Positions 8,842 through 18,193 of a stretch of DNA of 64,000 nucleotides are shown piece after piece. The notes under the pieces are model-generated. The model did not search any database. It was not told the origin of the DNA and worked only from the letters and a program-made list of their open reading frames with translations. Source of the stretch: Rhodocyclales bacterium (GTDB lineage Bacteria; Pseudomonadota; Gammaproteobacteria; Burkholderiales; Rhodocyclaceae); NCBI GenBank assembly GCA_028292485.1, contig JAQGMG010000017.1, positions 1 to 64,000 on the forward strand, in the 5' to 3' direction. The stretch's first letter is position 1. Every line of letters starts with the position of its first letter. The position numbers and the translations under genes were made by a program.

Positions 8842-10035
8842 ATGCGTTACTCTAGGGGGCAAGTGCAAGGCTATATCCTTATCGCTACTCTGGCGATCTT
8901 GATGGCGCTTGGAGTTGCCTTTGCAATCAAATTCGCTCAAGCGACTCAACGGGATTTCGATCAGCCGGCAATTGAGGACTATCGTGCCGCAGCTCTCAAC
9001 ACACTCGAACAAGCACGCGTACGTCTTCTCGTCGAAGCTTTGGAACCTAGCAACGACAAACCGGGAGAACTGACTTGTCCGGACCGCAACAATTCTGGAC
9101 TTGGATCCAGTTGTAGCGCCGTAAATGCGCGCACAGCCGGTCTGTTTCCCTATAACGATGCAAAACCACTGCCAGACGCTACGCCTCGATCTCCTATCAA
9201 AGATATAGCTGGCGAATGTATCTGGTACGCCCTGTCTCCGTCCTTCCGCAACTCGCTGTCCGAAGGTAGTCGCAAAATTACGACCCCCGATCAGCTTCCT
9301 GTTAATCCCGCCAACCTTGGTAGCCTTCTTTACAACGGGAACAATGTGGTGGCGGTCCTGATCGCCCCTGGAGGACCGCTGTCGGCACAAAAAACGCATC
9401 GGTGCAGCGACAACGGTGACTGCGTCGCAGGCTGTCCGTTGCCCGCCAGCTACGCAGCCATGTATCTGGAATCGCTCGAAGGTAATAACAATGCCGGAAG
9501 CACAGGCGCATTTGCTGATGCGGCCTTTCCAAGCGCAATCAAGAAGTCTTTGTCTACATGCGCGTTGAAAACATCGATACTCGATCCAGATGATAGAGGC
9601 GATCCATGCAGCAATGACGTCGTACTACCAATCCGCAGTAGCGACATCATGAAGCCCTTGATCAGAGTCGTTCTTCAAAAGCTTGCAACTGATGTTAGTG
9701 GCATAAATGCAGTAACAGGACTGAACTCGCGGCTATCGGGTTATGTTGCCTCGACCACTCTCGATACAGTACGAAATGCCGATCCTCATGGCTTTGACGA
9801 AGAAGTTTTCGTCGACATCAAGGGCTCTGCCAGTCCTGAAGCGAATGGCTGTTTCGATAGCACTGGAGGCAGCGATCCCCGCCCTCTCTGGCTATGTGCC
9901 AATCAATGGTATCGATTCATGCGCTACAACCCGGGCACCAAAAAATCCATTTCCATCACGCTGAACGAATCTATTGCGGCCGCAAAGTATCGCTGCGACC
10001 TTTACCTTGACGACAAGAGTATCGCTTGCCAATAA
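8842..10035 (+). CDS. PilX/GspK-like minor pilin component
   Basis: This 397-residue protein has a short basic leader and one hydrophobic helix (GYILIATLAILMALGVAFAI) at about residues 10-29, followed by a long Cys-containing globular domain (for example DGVF-free segments CPDRN, CSDNGDCVAGCPL). The helix resembles minor pilins of the PilX/GspK type. These are processed after Gly and often lack the +5 Glu, and here +5 is Ala. It starts 5 bases after mshK and is followed directly by another prepilin, so it is likely part of the pilus tip. The eight or more cysteines suggest disulfides. No specific orthologue is recognised. Start choice is the first ATG after mshK. Confidence 0.65.
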   Translation: MRYSRGQVQGYILIATLAILMALGVAFAIKFAQATQRDFDQPAIEDYRAAALNTLEQARVRLLVEALEPSNDKPGELTCPDRNNSGLGSSCSAVNARTAGLFPYNDAKPLPDATPRSPIKDIAGECIWYALSPSFRNSLSEGSRKITTPDQLPVNPANLGSLLYNGNNVVAVLIAPGGPLSAQKTHRCSDNGDCVAGCPLPASYAAMYLESLEGNNNAGSTGAFADAAFPSAIKKSLSTCALKTSILDPDDRGDPCSNDVVLPIRSSDIMKPLIRVVLQKLATDVSGINAVTGLNSRLSGYVASTTLDTVRNADPHGFDEEVFVDIKGSASPEANGCFDSTGGSDPRPLWLCANQWYRFMRYNPGTKKSISITLNESIAAAKYRCDLYLDDKSIACQ

Positions 10036-10041
10036 GTGGCC

Positions 10042-10794
10042 ATGGATAAGACAAACACGGCTCAGGGGAAATATCAGGGTGGCTTCACTCTGGTCGAACT
10101 CGGCATAGCAATGATCATTTTCATGCTCCTGTTGGCCGGAGCAGTTGTCGCTGTGCGTGTTCAGACTCAGCGCGCTGCCGCGCAACAAACGCAGGCTGCA
10201 TTGGCAGAAGCGAAAGAAGCCATCCTGGGATACGTGGCGGCAAACGGGCGGCTGCCCTGTCCTGCGGAACCTTTTCCTGCTGCTTCCACAGATATCGGTA
10301 AATCACGAGCCGCAGGCTGCACGCTTGCGTCATTCCGGCGAGGGCTCATTCCTTGGAAAACACTTGGTATTTCGGGGCTAGATGCTTGGGACCAATACCT
10401 TACTTACCAAGTAACACCGGATTTCACAGCGACCGGCTTTTCGGTAACGGCGCCGACTTCCATATATGACGCACCCCTGCTCATGGAAACCAAGACAGTT
10501 ACGCCATCAGCTTCGATTGCAGACGACGGCTCCGTCGCGTTTGCAATCTGGTCGCATGGCGCAAACGGTCACTACGCAATCAATTTCGCAAGCCGGCAAC
10601 AACTAGCTGGCACGAACACGATCGACGAGAACGTGAACAGTCCAACCGTCAACATGAACGGCGCCGTAGTAGCACGTCCAGCCAGCGAACAAGGATCGTC
10701 CTACGGCGAGTTTGATGATTCGGTGATCTGGGTGTCACGCTTTACTCTCTTTAAACGCTTGATGGATGCTGGCTACAACATCCCGTTAAGCTGA
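10042..10794 (+). CDS. Type IV prepilin-like protein
   Basis: The N-terminus has a classical prepilin peptidase site, GG|FTLVELGIAMIIFMLL, with Glu at +5. It is followed by an amphipathic helix (AQQTQAALAEAKEAILGYV) and the phrase ANGRLPCPA, seen in many betaproteobacterial pseudopilins. The product is about 250 residues, larger than a typical major pilin, so a minor pilin is likely. The ATG at 10042 is used here. A GTG six bases upstream, directly after the previous stop, is an alternative. It closes the pilus operon. No separate mshA-type major pilin is present between mshG and this gene. Confidence 0.78.
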   Translation: MDKTNTAQGKYQGGFTLVELGIAMIIFMLLLAGAVVAVRVQTQRAAAQQTQAALAEAKEAILGYVAANGRLPCPAEPFPAASTDIGKSRAAGCTLASFRRGLIPWKTLGISGLDAWDQYLTYQVTPDFTATGFSVTAPTSIYDAPLLMETKTVTPSASIADDGSVAFAIWSHGANGHYAINFASRQQLAGTNTIDENVNSPTVNMNGAVVARPASEQGSSYGEFDDSVIWVSRFTLFKRLMDAGYNIPLS

Positions 10795-10805
10795 CACGGT
10801 TCTGG

Positions 10806-12125
10806 ATGCGAATGCATATGTCGCCATCAAACATTTCTCGCGCTTCATTTGTAGATCGACTCCGCCACGCCGGCGTAGAACCCGGCGACAGCGAAGACCT
10901 GCGCCAGCAGAAGTCACTGCTCGTCTTCATGAGTGGCCTGGTCAGTCTTGCTTCTGTGCTGTGGCTGATGATCTATAGCTGGCTGGGACCAAATCTTTCG
11001 TCCTCGTTGCCTTTCGGATTGCAGGTGCTGGTTGCCTTCAATCTGTGGGTCTACATCCAGTTCCGCAATTTCGAACTGTTCCGCATTTCGCAGATCGGTT
11101 TGCTGCTGTTTTTCCCGTTTGTCGCGCAATGGGCGCTCGGCGATTTTGTCTCTGCTTCCGGCTTGATTCTGTGGGGTTTGCTCGCGCCAATTTGCGCCCT
11201 GCTATGCATGGGCGTGCGCGAATCGCTGCCATGGTTTTTTGCTTATGTCATTCTGACCTTGATGACAGGTGCATTCGACTATCTGTTGGCCGATGTCACG
11301 CCTGCCATCAATACAAGCATTTCGCGTCGCACGTCCGTGGTGTTCTTTGCGCTGAACTTCGTCACGCTGTCGACGCTGGTCTACCTCCTGTTGCGCTTCG
11401 CCCTGATTGATCGTGCCAAGGCTCGTTCGGCGCTTGAAGACGCGCACACCAAGCTTGCGGCCGAGCAGGAGCGCTCGGAGCGTTTGCTGCTCAATATCCT
11501 GCCAGCGCCCATCGCACATCGCCTCAGGGAATCGGACGCCACCATTGCAGACGGTTTTGCAGAAGTCTCCGTGATGTTCGCCGATATCGTGAACTTCACC
11601 GAGCTGGCCGCCAATATGCGGCCTGACGAAGTGTTTGCAATGCTCAATCGCGTCTTCAGCAGCTTTGATGAGCTGGCCGAGCGGCGCGGCCTGGAGAAGA
11701 TAAAGACCATTGGCGACGCCTATATGGTTGCTGGCGGCCTGTCGGATGCCTTGCCGGAGGCTTGCTGTGCGGTGGCGGAGCTTGCGCTCGACATGCATGA
11801 ATGGCTACGCAGTCAGGACAAGCACAGTGTGCCCTTGCATGTGCGAGTAGGTATCGGCACCGGGCCGGTGGTCGCCGGCGTGGTCGGCAAAAAGAAATTC
11901 ATTTATGACCTGTGGGGCGACACCGTCAACCTCGCCAGCCGCATCACCGACGAAGGCTTGCCTGATGGAATCCAGTGCGACCGTGCCAGCCATGATTTGC
12001 TGAAGGGGCGCTTCAGGTTTGGCGAAGCGATTACGCTGCACTTGAAGGGCAAGGGGCACGTAGATGTCTGGCGTCTGGAAGGCCGTGTCGCTGATGATGA
12101 AGCGGATCTGCAACACGTTGCGTAG
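10806..12125 (+). CDS. Membrane-bound class III adenylate cyclase
   Basis: The 439-residue product has about six predicted membrane spans in residues 35-200, a short coiled coil (residues ~205-225) and a class III cyclase catalytic domain (residues ~250-385). All catalytic positions are visible: metal-binding Asp260 (FADIVNF) and Asp304 (TIGDAY), adenine-specifying Lys300 and Asp368 (YDLWGDTVNLASR), and transition-state Asn375 and Arg379. The K/D pair predicts ATP rather than GTP as substrate, giving cAMP. It begins 11 bases after the prepilin, so it may be co-transcribed with the pilus operon. Three in-frame ATGs (10806, 10812, 10818) are possible starts. Confidence 0.88.
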   Translation: MRMHMSPSNISRASFVDRLRHAGVEPGDSEDLRQQKSLLVFMSGLVSLASVLWLMIYSWLGPNLSSSLPFGLQVLVAFNLWVYIQFRNFELFRISQIGLLLFFPFVAQWALGDFVSASGLILWGLLAPICALLCMGVRESLPWFFAYVILTLMTGAFDYLLADVTPAINTSISRRTSVVFFALNFVTLSTLVYLLLRFALIDRAKARSALEDAHTKLAAEQERSERLLLNILPAPIAHRLRESDATIADGFAEVSVMFADIVNFTELAANMRPDEVFAMLNRVFSSFDELAERRGLEKIKTIGDAYMVAGGLSDALPEACCAVAELALDMHEWLRSQDKHSVPLHVRVGIGTGPVVAGVVGKKKFIYDLWGDTVNLASRITDEGLPDGIQCDRASHDLLKGRFRFGEAITLHLKGKGHVDVWRLEGRVADDEADLQHVA

Positions 12126-12219
12126 GATGGCTCTGAAGCGAGGCCACTACCGATAACATCCATGGCGATGCATGTGCGGAGTAGTTGCGGATACTTTTTG
12201 CCCGCTCAGGTGATGTTGG

Positions 12220-13980
12220 CTACAGCCGCAGTGAGCCCGCCACACGTTTGAGCTCGAACCGCACACATTCCCTGATATTGCTCGCCAACGACAGGCGATA
12301 GTCGAGCGATTCGGCGAGGCGGTAGGCCTGATACAGGCCGATGCCCAAGCCGCGATCTGACGGAAGCGGCTGAATGAACAGCAGATCGGCCCGATCGCCA
12401 TCCAGTGGCATGCCATTGTCTTCGACATGCAACAAGCATTCGCCCTGACTCACTTTCAGTGTGACAACGATTCTTGGTGTCGTACGCCAGTCGTCGTCCT
12501 TATCGTTATCTCTGTTCTTGTCCAACGCATTGCGAATCAGATTTTCCGCCACGGTATCGAACAGCAGGATTGGCAAATTCGCACCGACGGGGCTTCCCTC
12601 CAGCACGAAGGATATCTGCGCATCTGCCAGCCGCTCTTGCGCGGCAGTCCACCATTGCAGCGCATCGCCATCGTGCACATCGGCGGCTACCGGCTGGCGA
12701 ATGCGCTCGAGGGCTTCATGCAAGCGCCGGCTGATCACGGGCAACTGACGGCTCAACAGGCCCTGTAGCGCCTCGCTCCGGCCATCGCGCTCGGCCTGTC
12801 CGATAGCGAAGCACAGGGTGTCGATCGACTGCAGCAGATTCTTGACTTCATGCGTCATGCGGGCGCCTGTCTCATACACCGCCCGCATGTAAGACATGGA
12901 TTGCAGGCGACGCGACTGCTCTTTGGCGGCATGGAACTCGGCCAGCAGGCGCACCATCAAATCCATTTGCCATAAATGCATCGGCGCCAGTTCATGGCGC
13001 GCATGAATACCGATTTCCACAACGCCGTGCTGCAAACGACTGCGCCGATTTGCAACACGTCCCACAAAACCATTCTGTGCATTGCCTTCAACCATTACGC
13101 GCCAGTCAGCGCCTTCCACACCGGGCCAGCCCAGCATGCGCGTTACGGCTCCCTCCATGAGTTTCTCGGGCCCTTCTTCACTGGCCGCAAGTCTGGCGAC
13201 CTCATCCAGCCAATGGCTGAAAGGCGCACCACCCGACAAGGCATGGCGCGCGATGGCCAGGCTCAAGCCCGCGCCCTGCCCCGGGCTCCACGCCCAGCCA
13301 AGCAGCAACAGGCTCACCGCCATGATGGCCAAGGCCTGCAATAGCGCCGGAATGTATTCGAGCCCGGAGACAAACATCAGTGCCAGGGCGCCGAGCAGTA
13401 CGCCACTGAGTACCAGCACGATGACCAGACCGCCGATGAAGTCCAGCGCCATCTGTTGCCGCGAACGCCCGAGCCTTCGTGCCAGCGCCGGAATCATGAT
13501 CAAGAGCAGCGGCGCGTTCCAGGCAATCGCCGTGCGCAGCAAATCCATGGGGCGCGATGCTTCCGGCAATAGCTCGGGCAAGGTCAGCGCAACCAGCGCG
13601 ATGATCAGATAGGCCTCAGCACACCAGAAAGACAGCCGCGCCTTGCCTTCGGGGTAACGAAACAACTCCGCGCCCACAAGGCCCGCCAGCACCAGCATCC
13701 ATAGCAGGATGAGCCCCCAGGACATGAATATCCCGAGGCAGGCTACGATCAGCAAGCCCGCCAGTAGCGCGCCAATGCTCAGGGTACGGTCCTGCCGCAC
13801 CAGCGGCTGCCACAACAATACTGCCCCGAGGTGGCCGACTATCAACCCACGTCCCACTAGGGTGCTCACTCCCTGCAACAAGCCCAGGTGCAATAGCACG
13901 AGGCTGAACGCCAGCAGCCAGGGGCGCACTTCGAACGCAGCGAGACGGGCGATCCAGTGCTTCAAGGCGATGTTCCCCAT
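12220..13980 (-). CDS. Membrane sensor histidine kinase
   Basis: This 586-residue kinase has seven or eight predicted membrane spans in residues 20-235, a GAF-like soluble segment (~255-345), a phosphoacceptor helix with His377 (MTHEVKNLLQ) and a GHKL ATPase domain: N-box around Asn480 (AENLIRNALDKN), DNG at 521-523, and GLGIGL at 544-549. It is therefore a complete kinase. No response regulator gene is adjacent. It is divergent from a prepilin gene that has a sigma-54 promoter, a layout that recalls PilS/PilR control of pilin genes, although its H-box differs from PilS. The signal sensed and the partner are unknown. Confidence 0.85.
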   Translation of the reverse strand: MGNIALKHWIARLAAFEVRPWLLAFSLVLLHLGLLQGVSTLVGRGLIVGHLGAVLLWQPLVRQDRTLSIGALLAGLLIVACLGIFMSWGLILLWMLVLAGLVGAELFRYPEGKARLSFWCAEAYLIIALVALTLPELLPEASRPMDLLRTAIAWNAPLLLIMIPALARRLGRSRQQMALDFIGGLVIVLVLSGVLLGALALMFVSGLEYIPALLQALAIMAVSLLLLGWAWSPGQGAGLSLAIARHALSGGAPFSHWLDEVARLAASEEGPEKLMEGAVTRMLGWPGVEGADWRVMVEGNAQNGFVGRVANRRSRLQHGVVEIGIHARHELAPMHLWQMDLMVRLLAEFHAAKEQSRRLQSMSYMRAVYETGARMTHEVKNLLQSIDTLCFAIGQAERDGRSEALQGLLSRQLPVISRRLHEALERIRQPVAADVHDGDALQWWTAAQERLADAQISFVLEGSPVGANLPILLFDTVAENLIRNALDKNRDNDKDDDWRTTPRIVVTLKVSQGECLLHVEDNGMPLDGDRADLLFIQPLPSDRGLGIGLYQAYRLAESLDYRLSLASNIRECVRFELKRVAGSLRL

Positions 13981-14096
13981 TGGGCGTGCTCAGAATATGA
14001 CGCCCGCTGCTGTGAAATCCTCCACACATCGTCAGGGATTCGACACTTTTTCATGCGTTCCTTGCCATAAATTCGCAATATTTCAGTTTCAAGGGA

Positions 14097-14112
14097 TGGC
14101 ATCATTGTTGCT
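14097..14112 (+). promoter_or_regulatory. Sigma-54 promoter of the stand-alone prepilin gene
   Basis: TGGCATCATTGTTGCT matches the -24/-12 element TGGCAC-N5-TTGC(A/T) with a single mismatch. The invariant GG (14098-14099) and GC (14110-14111) are exactly ten bases apart. The start codon is 39 bases downstream, leaving room for a short leader. Confidence 0.7.
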
Positions 14113-14150
14113 CAAGTCTGCACACAAACAATAATTCAGAGTCGATAAAC

Positions 14151-14840
14151 ATGAGATCACAACAGTCCGGCTTCACGCTCGTCGAAATTGCTATCGTCCT
14201 TGTCATTATCGGATTGCTACTGGGCGGGGTGCTCAAAGGCCAGGAGTTGATCAATAGCGCGAAGTCCAAAGCTGTAATCAGCGACTTCCGCAATACCGCA
14301 ACCATGATTGCGGCATATCAGGATCGATTCCGTACGTTGCCCGGCGACGACAGAGCCGCCAATACTCACTTGGCAACGGCGGTGGTAGCAACCACGTTCG
14401 CGTGCGGCGCTGCCCCTGCAGGGGCCATTTCCAATGGCGGCATTGACGGTTGCTGGAACTCCACAACGGTCACTGACGAGTCGGTGCTGATGTGGCAGCA
14501 TTTGCGTTTGGCTAACCTTGCATCGGGCGACACGACAGCCCCCACGGCAGCACTGGTTGCGGCAGACTGGTTACCGCGCAATTCGGAGGGCGGCCAGGTC
14601 GGAGTTCAAGGCATCGCACCATTTACCGGAATGACTGGTCGTATGTTTGTCTGCCAAGGTAATGTGTCAGGACGTATTGCGCTTCAGGTCGATTCCACAA
14701 TGGATGATGGGCTCCCTAACCAAGGGTCGATTCGTTTCGGTGTGCTTGGGGCTGCTGGCGTAGCAATCGTCCCGGTTACTGTTGGGGTTGGCGGCACATT
14801 CGATGAGAACACGCTATATGTTGTCTGCGCGAGCTTCTGA
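14151..14840 (+). CDS. Stand-alone type IV prepilin-like protein
   Basis: This 229-residue prepilin has a seven-residue leader and the cleavage site QSG|FTLVEIAIVLVIIGLLLGG, with Glu at +5. The helix continues as GQELINSAKSKAVISDFRN. The C-terminal domain has several cysteines (CGAAP, CWNSTT, CQGN and a terminal VVCASF), likely forming a disulfide loop. It stands alone between the divergent histidine kinase and a convergent antiporter, about 3.4 kb from the pilus operon. Its own sigma-54 promoter suggests separate regulation. It could be a major pilin used by the MSHA-like machine, but this is inference. Confidence 0.85.
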   Translation: MRSQQSGFTLVEIAIVLVIIGLLLGGVLKGQELINSAKSKAVISDFRNTATMIAAYQDRFRTLPGDDRAANTHLATAVVATTFACGAAPAGAISNGGIDGCWNSTTVTDESVLMWQHLRLANLASGDTTAPTAALVAADWLPRNSEGGQVGVQGIAPFTGMTGRMFVCQGNVSGRIALQVDSTMDDGLPNQGSIRFGVLGAAGVAIVPVTVGVGGTFDENTLYVVCASF

Positions 14841-14867
14841 TTGGTGTGTGGTTTGATCGTCCTCTGC

Positions 14868-16838
14868 TTATCCGCCTCTAAGTAACTTCAACTCCGCCAC
14901 CGACAAATCAGCGGATACCCCCAGCAACACCAGCACATCCCCCGCCTCCAGCTGCGTATCCGCAGCTGGATTCACGCCACGAATGCCGCGACGGCGAATT
15001 GCGGTGACGGCGACGTTGATTTCCTCAAGACGCAAACTATCGAGTCGCTTGCCAATGGCATAGGCACCGGCCTGCAGGGCGATGGAATGCAGCCGCTCCT
15101 GCAATGCGTCCGGCCGGTCGGCAGCGTCCGAAGCGCCATGAAAGAATCCGCGCATCACTGAGTAACGCTGATTGCGGATGTCGCGCACGCTACGAATGAC
15201 GCGCGACAAGGGCATACCAATAAGCGCCATGACGTGGCTGGCCAGCATGATGCTGGTCTCCAGCATTTCCGGCACGACTTCCACCGCGCCTGCATCCATG
15301 AGCGACTCCAGATCGGCATCGTCCGCCGCGCGTGCCACGACCGGTACGTCCGGCCTCACGGCCTGAACGTGGTGGAGTACGCGCATGGCGGCCTGCACAT
15401 CATTGAAAGACACCACGACGGCACTCGCGCGCATGAGGCCTGCGGCAATCAATGTCTCGCGCCGCGAACAATCGCCGAACACCACCGTATCGCCCGCTGA
15501 AGCCGCGCCACGGACACGGTCAGGGTCGAGATCGAGTGCGACGTAGCTGAGCTCTTCCTGCTCGAGGAAACGCGCGAGGTACTGTCCGCTGCGGCCATAG
15601 CCGCAAATGATGATGTGTTTCTCGGTGGCGATGGATTGCGCCGCGACCTTGGTCAGTTCCATCGAGCGCAGCAACCATTCCGAAGTCACAAAGCGCATCA
15701 CGATGCGATCGCTCATCTGCACGATGAGTGGCGCAAGCAGCATCGACAATACCAGCGCAGCGACAGTCACCTGCAGGGCGCGCGCCGAGCCAATGTCCAG
15801 GTCACCCGCCTGGGTGAGCAGCACAAAGCCGAACTCCCCACCCGCACACAGCCACAAACCGCTGCGCACCGCCGTGCCGGTAGTGGCCTTGAACAAACGC
15901 GAACTTACAAACACGATACCGAATTTGATGAGCAGCAAGGCCGCCAATACGCCGATCACGGCCAGGAAATTACTTGCGATGACAAAGACATTCAAGAACA
16001 TGCCGACCGTGACCATGAAGAAGCCCAGCAGCACGTCACGGAACGGTTTGATGTCTTCTTCCACCTGGAAGCGGAATTCGGTTTCGGAAATCAGCATGCC
16101 GGCAAGGAAGGCTCCAAGCGCCAGCGACAAGCCCGCACGCTCCGTGACCCACGCCAGCCCCAAGGTGATCAGGAGGATGTTGAGCATGAACAGTTCGGAC
16201 GAGCGACGCCGCGCCACCATCTGAAACCACGGCCGCATCAGCCGATGGCCAAAGAACAGCAACACGGTAAGGACCACGACCGCCTTGAAGGCGGCCCAGC
16301 CAAGAATCGGCGCAAGATCGACGCTTTTCTGGCCCAGCGCCGGAATGAGGATCAGCAAGGGAACGACAGCCACATCCTGGAACAACAAGACGCCGAGCAC
16401 TTCACGGCCATGCGCTGTATCGACCTGCATACGGTCGGCCAGCAGCTTGGTCAGCACCGCGGTCGAGGACATTGCCATCGCCGATGCCAGCGCAAAGCTG
16501 GCCAGGCCGCCCAGCCCGAGAAGCTTGCCCAAGGCCGTGCCCACCAGAATGGTCAATGCCACCTGCAAGCCGCCGAGGCCGAACACCAGCCGCTTCATGG
16601 CAAACAAACGCCCGAGGGAAAACTCGAGCCCGATGGTGAACATCAGGAAGACCACGCCAAACTCGGCCAGGTAGTGCGCCTGGGCCGTATCAGGCACAAG
16701 GCCTGCCGCGTTGGGTCCGAGTACAGCGCCCATGGCCAGGTAGCCCAGCACGGGCGGCAGATTCATTGAGCGGAACAGGGCCACGACCGCAACGGCGGCG
16801 GCGAGCAACAGCAGGATCAGTTCCAGCGCATGGTGCAT
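14868..16838 (-). CDS. KefB/KefC-type monovalent cation:proton antiporter (CPA2)
   Basis: An inner-membrane exchanger of the CPA2 family with about 12 spans covers residues 1-390 (ALELILLLLAAAVAVVALF near the start). A RCK/TrkA-N nucleotide-binding domain follows (HIIICGYGRSGQYLARFLEQ, GDCSRRETL), and a TrkA-C domain sits at the end (LEAGDVLVLLGVSADL). It probably exports K+ (or Na+) in exchange for H+ under nucleotide control. The Met at 16838 (MHHALELILLL) is preferred as start. An upstream Met at 16865 would add nine residues. It converges on the prepilin gene with 27 bases between stops. Confidence 0.88.
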   Translation of the reverse strand: MHHALELILLLLAAAVAVVALFRSMNLPPVLGYLAMGAVLGPNAAGLVPDTAQAHYLAEFGVVFLMFTIGLEFSLGRLFAMKRLVFGLGGLQVALTILVGTALGKLLGLGGLASFALASAMAMSSTAVLTKLLADRMQVDTAHGREVLGVLLFQDVAVVPLLILIPALGQKSVDLAPILGWAAFKAVVVLTVLLFFGHRLMRPWFQMVARRRSSELFMLNILLITLGLAWVTERAGLSLALGAFLAGMLISETEFRFQVEEDIKPFRDVLLGFFMVTVGMFLNVFVIASNFLAVIGVLAALLLIKFGIVFVSSRLFKATTGTAVRSGLWLCAGGEFGFVLLTQAGDLDIGSARALQVTVAALVLSMLLAPLIVQMSDRIVMRFVTSEWLLRSMELTKVAAQSIATEKHIIICGYGRSGQYLARFLEQEELSYVALDLDPDRVRGAASAGDTVVFGDCSRRETLIAAGLMRASAVVVSFNDVQAAMRVLHHVQAVRPDVPVVARAADDADLESLMDAGAVEVVPEMLETSIMLASHVMALIGMPLSRVIRSVRDIRNQRYSVMRGFFHGASDAADRPDALQERLHSIALQAGAYAIGKRLDSLRLEEINVAVTAIRRRGIRGVNPAADTQLEAGDVLVLLGVSADLSVAELKLLRGG

Positions 16839-16915
16839 GGCAGTGTTCGATATGCTGGGCCGCATAGCGGCCCCCGGTTTGACTCATCCGCTGACGCAGT
16901 GCGGCAGCAACGGTT

Positions 16916-16924
16916 TGTTATACT
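16916..16924 (+). promoter_or_regulatory. Possible extended -10 element upstream of kdsD
   Basis: TGTTATACT fits an extended -10 (TGn + TATACT) about 210 bases before kdsD. No convincing -35 is visible at the right distance. The 266-base gap between the antiporter and kdsD holds no gene I can support. Confidence 0.35.
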
Positions 16925-17131
16925 GCAGCGCTCGGCGAACAGGCTGCCTGTGGATGTTACCGCGAGCCGGCCCTGGCTTGCTGCCTGAAGCCATGCAGGT
17001 AAACAGCGATGGGCCAGCCAATGATGGAACTGCTGGCCTCAAGTTTAACCGTGCTGCCTTGCCAACCCGGTCTGACCACGAAGCATCACCCGCCGCGCTT
17101 ACCAGCGCAGCAAACGCGCTAAGCAAATGGC

Positions 17132-18193
17132 ATGAGTCAATCTAGAAAACGATCCGAACATTCCACGACGGATTCTGCAGAACCCGATTCTGCGGAAACC
17201 CCTGGCAAGCTCGACTCACAGGCACTCATTGCGCGTGCCCGCGCCGTGCTGGAGATCGAAGCGGCTGCCGTGGCGGCACTTGCCTCGCGCGTCGACGCGC
17301 AATTCCTGCGCGCTGTCGAAATCATTCTGCAAAGCACAGGTCGCGTCATTGTCAGCGGCGTCGGCAAGTCGGGCCACATCGCCCGCAAGATCGCGGCAAC
17401 GCTTGCCAGCACCGGCACCCCCGCTTACTTCGTACATCCTGCAGAAGCAGCGCATGGCGATCTGGGCATGATCCAGCCTGACGACGTATTGATCGCCCTG
17501 TCCAACTCCGGCAGTGCAGAAGAGCTGCTGGTCATCGTGCCTTTCGTCAAGCGTATGGGCGCGCGCATGATCGCCATGACAGGTAGGGCAGACTCCCCGC
17601 TTGCGCAAATGAGTGATGCCCACCTGGATGTCGGTGTCGCGGAGGAAGCCTGTTCGCTGAACCTCGCACCAACCGCCAGCACCACCGCCGCGCTCGCCAT
17701 GGGCGACGCACTCGCCGTGGTGCTGCTTGACGCACGCGGCTTCGGCCCGGAAGACTTCGCCCGCTCGCATCCAGGTGGCACACTCGGTCGCCGTTTGCTG
17801 ACGCATGTGCGCGACGTGATGCGTACCGGCGAAACCATACCATTTGTCACGCCGGAAGCCAGCTTTGCCGAGGCCTTGCTGGAAATTTCGCGCAAAGGCA
17901 TGGGTATGACAGCCATCTGCAACGTGCAGGAGAATATGCCAGGTAAATTGCTCGGCGTATTCACCGATGGCGACTTGCGCCGACTGCTGGAACGCACCGG
18001 CAACATCGAAGGCTTGAAAATCGCCGACGTCATGCATCGCTCGCCGCGCTGCATTGCGCCCGAAGCACTGGCTGCAGAGGCCGCCAGCATGATGGAGCAA
18101 CTGTCCATCACACGCCTGCTGGTCGTCGACGGGAATGGCACGCTCGTCGGTGCACTCAATACGCAGGACTTGCTCACCGCCAAGGTTATCTGA
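17132..18193 (+). CDS. kdsD: Arabinose-5-phosphate isomerase KdsD
   Basis: The enzyme converts ribulose-5-phosphate to arabinose-5-phosphate, the first committed step towards Kdo for LPS. The 353-residue protein has a SIS sugar-isomerase domain (GVGKSGHIARKIAATLASTG; HPAEAAHGDLG; SNSGSAEELL), the family motif HPGGTLGRR, and two CBS domains in the C-terminal half (VRDVMRTGETIPFV; IADVMHRSPRCI). It starts a set of LPS genes: kdsC begins inside its stop codon, and lptC and lptA follow. Length is slightly above the E. coli enzyme because of an extra N-terminal 25 residues. Confidence 0.95.
   Translation: MSQSRKRSEHSTTDSAEPDSAETPGKLDSQALIARARAVLEIEAAAVAALASRVDAQFLRAVEIILQSTGRVIVSGVGKSGHIARKIAATLASTGTPAYFVHPAEAAHGDLGMIQPDDVLIALSNSGSAEELLVIVPFVKRMGARMIAMTGRADSPLAQMSDAHLDVGVAEEACSLNLAPTASTTAALAMGDALAVVLLDARGFGPEDFARSHPGGTLGRRLLTHVRDVMRTGETIPFVTPEASFAEALLEISRKGMGMTAICNVQENMPGKLLGVFTDGDLRRLLERTGNIEGLKIADVMHRSPRCIAPEALAAEAASMMEQLSITRLLVVDGNGTLVGALNTQDLLTAKVI

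Noticed and set aside
15615-16769. A 384-codon open frame opposite the antiporter gene
   Set aside because: The product is Gln/His/Arg-rich with no domain, as expected of an antisense frame.
16837-17145. A 102-codon frame between the antiporter gene and kdsD
   Set aside because: No domain, no ribosome binding site, and overlaps the kdsD start. The -10-like element lies inside it.
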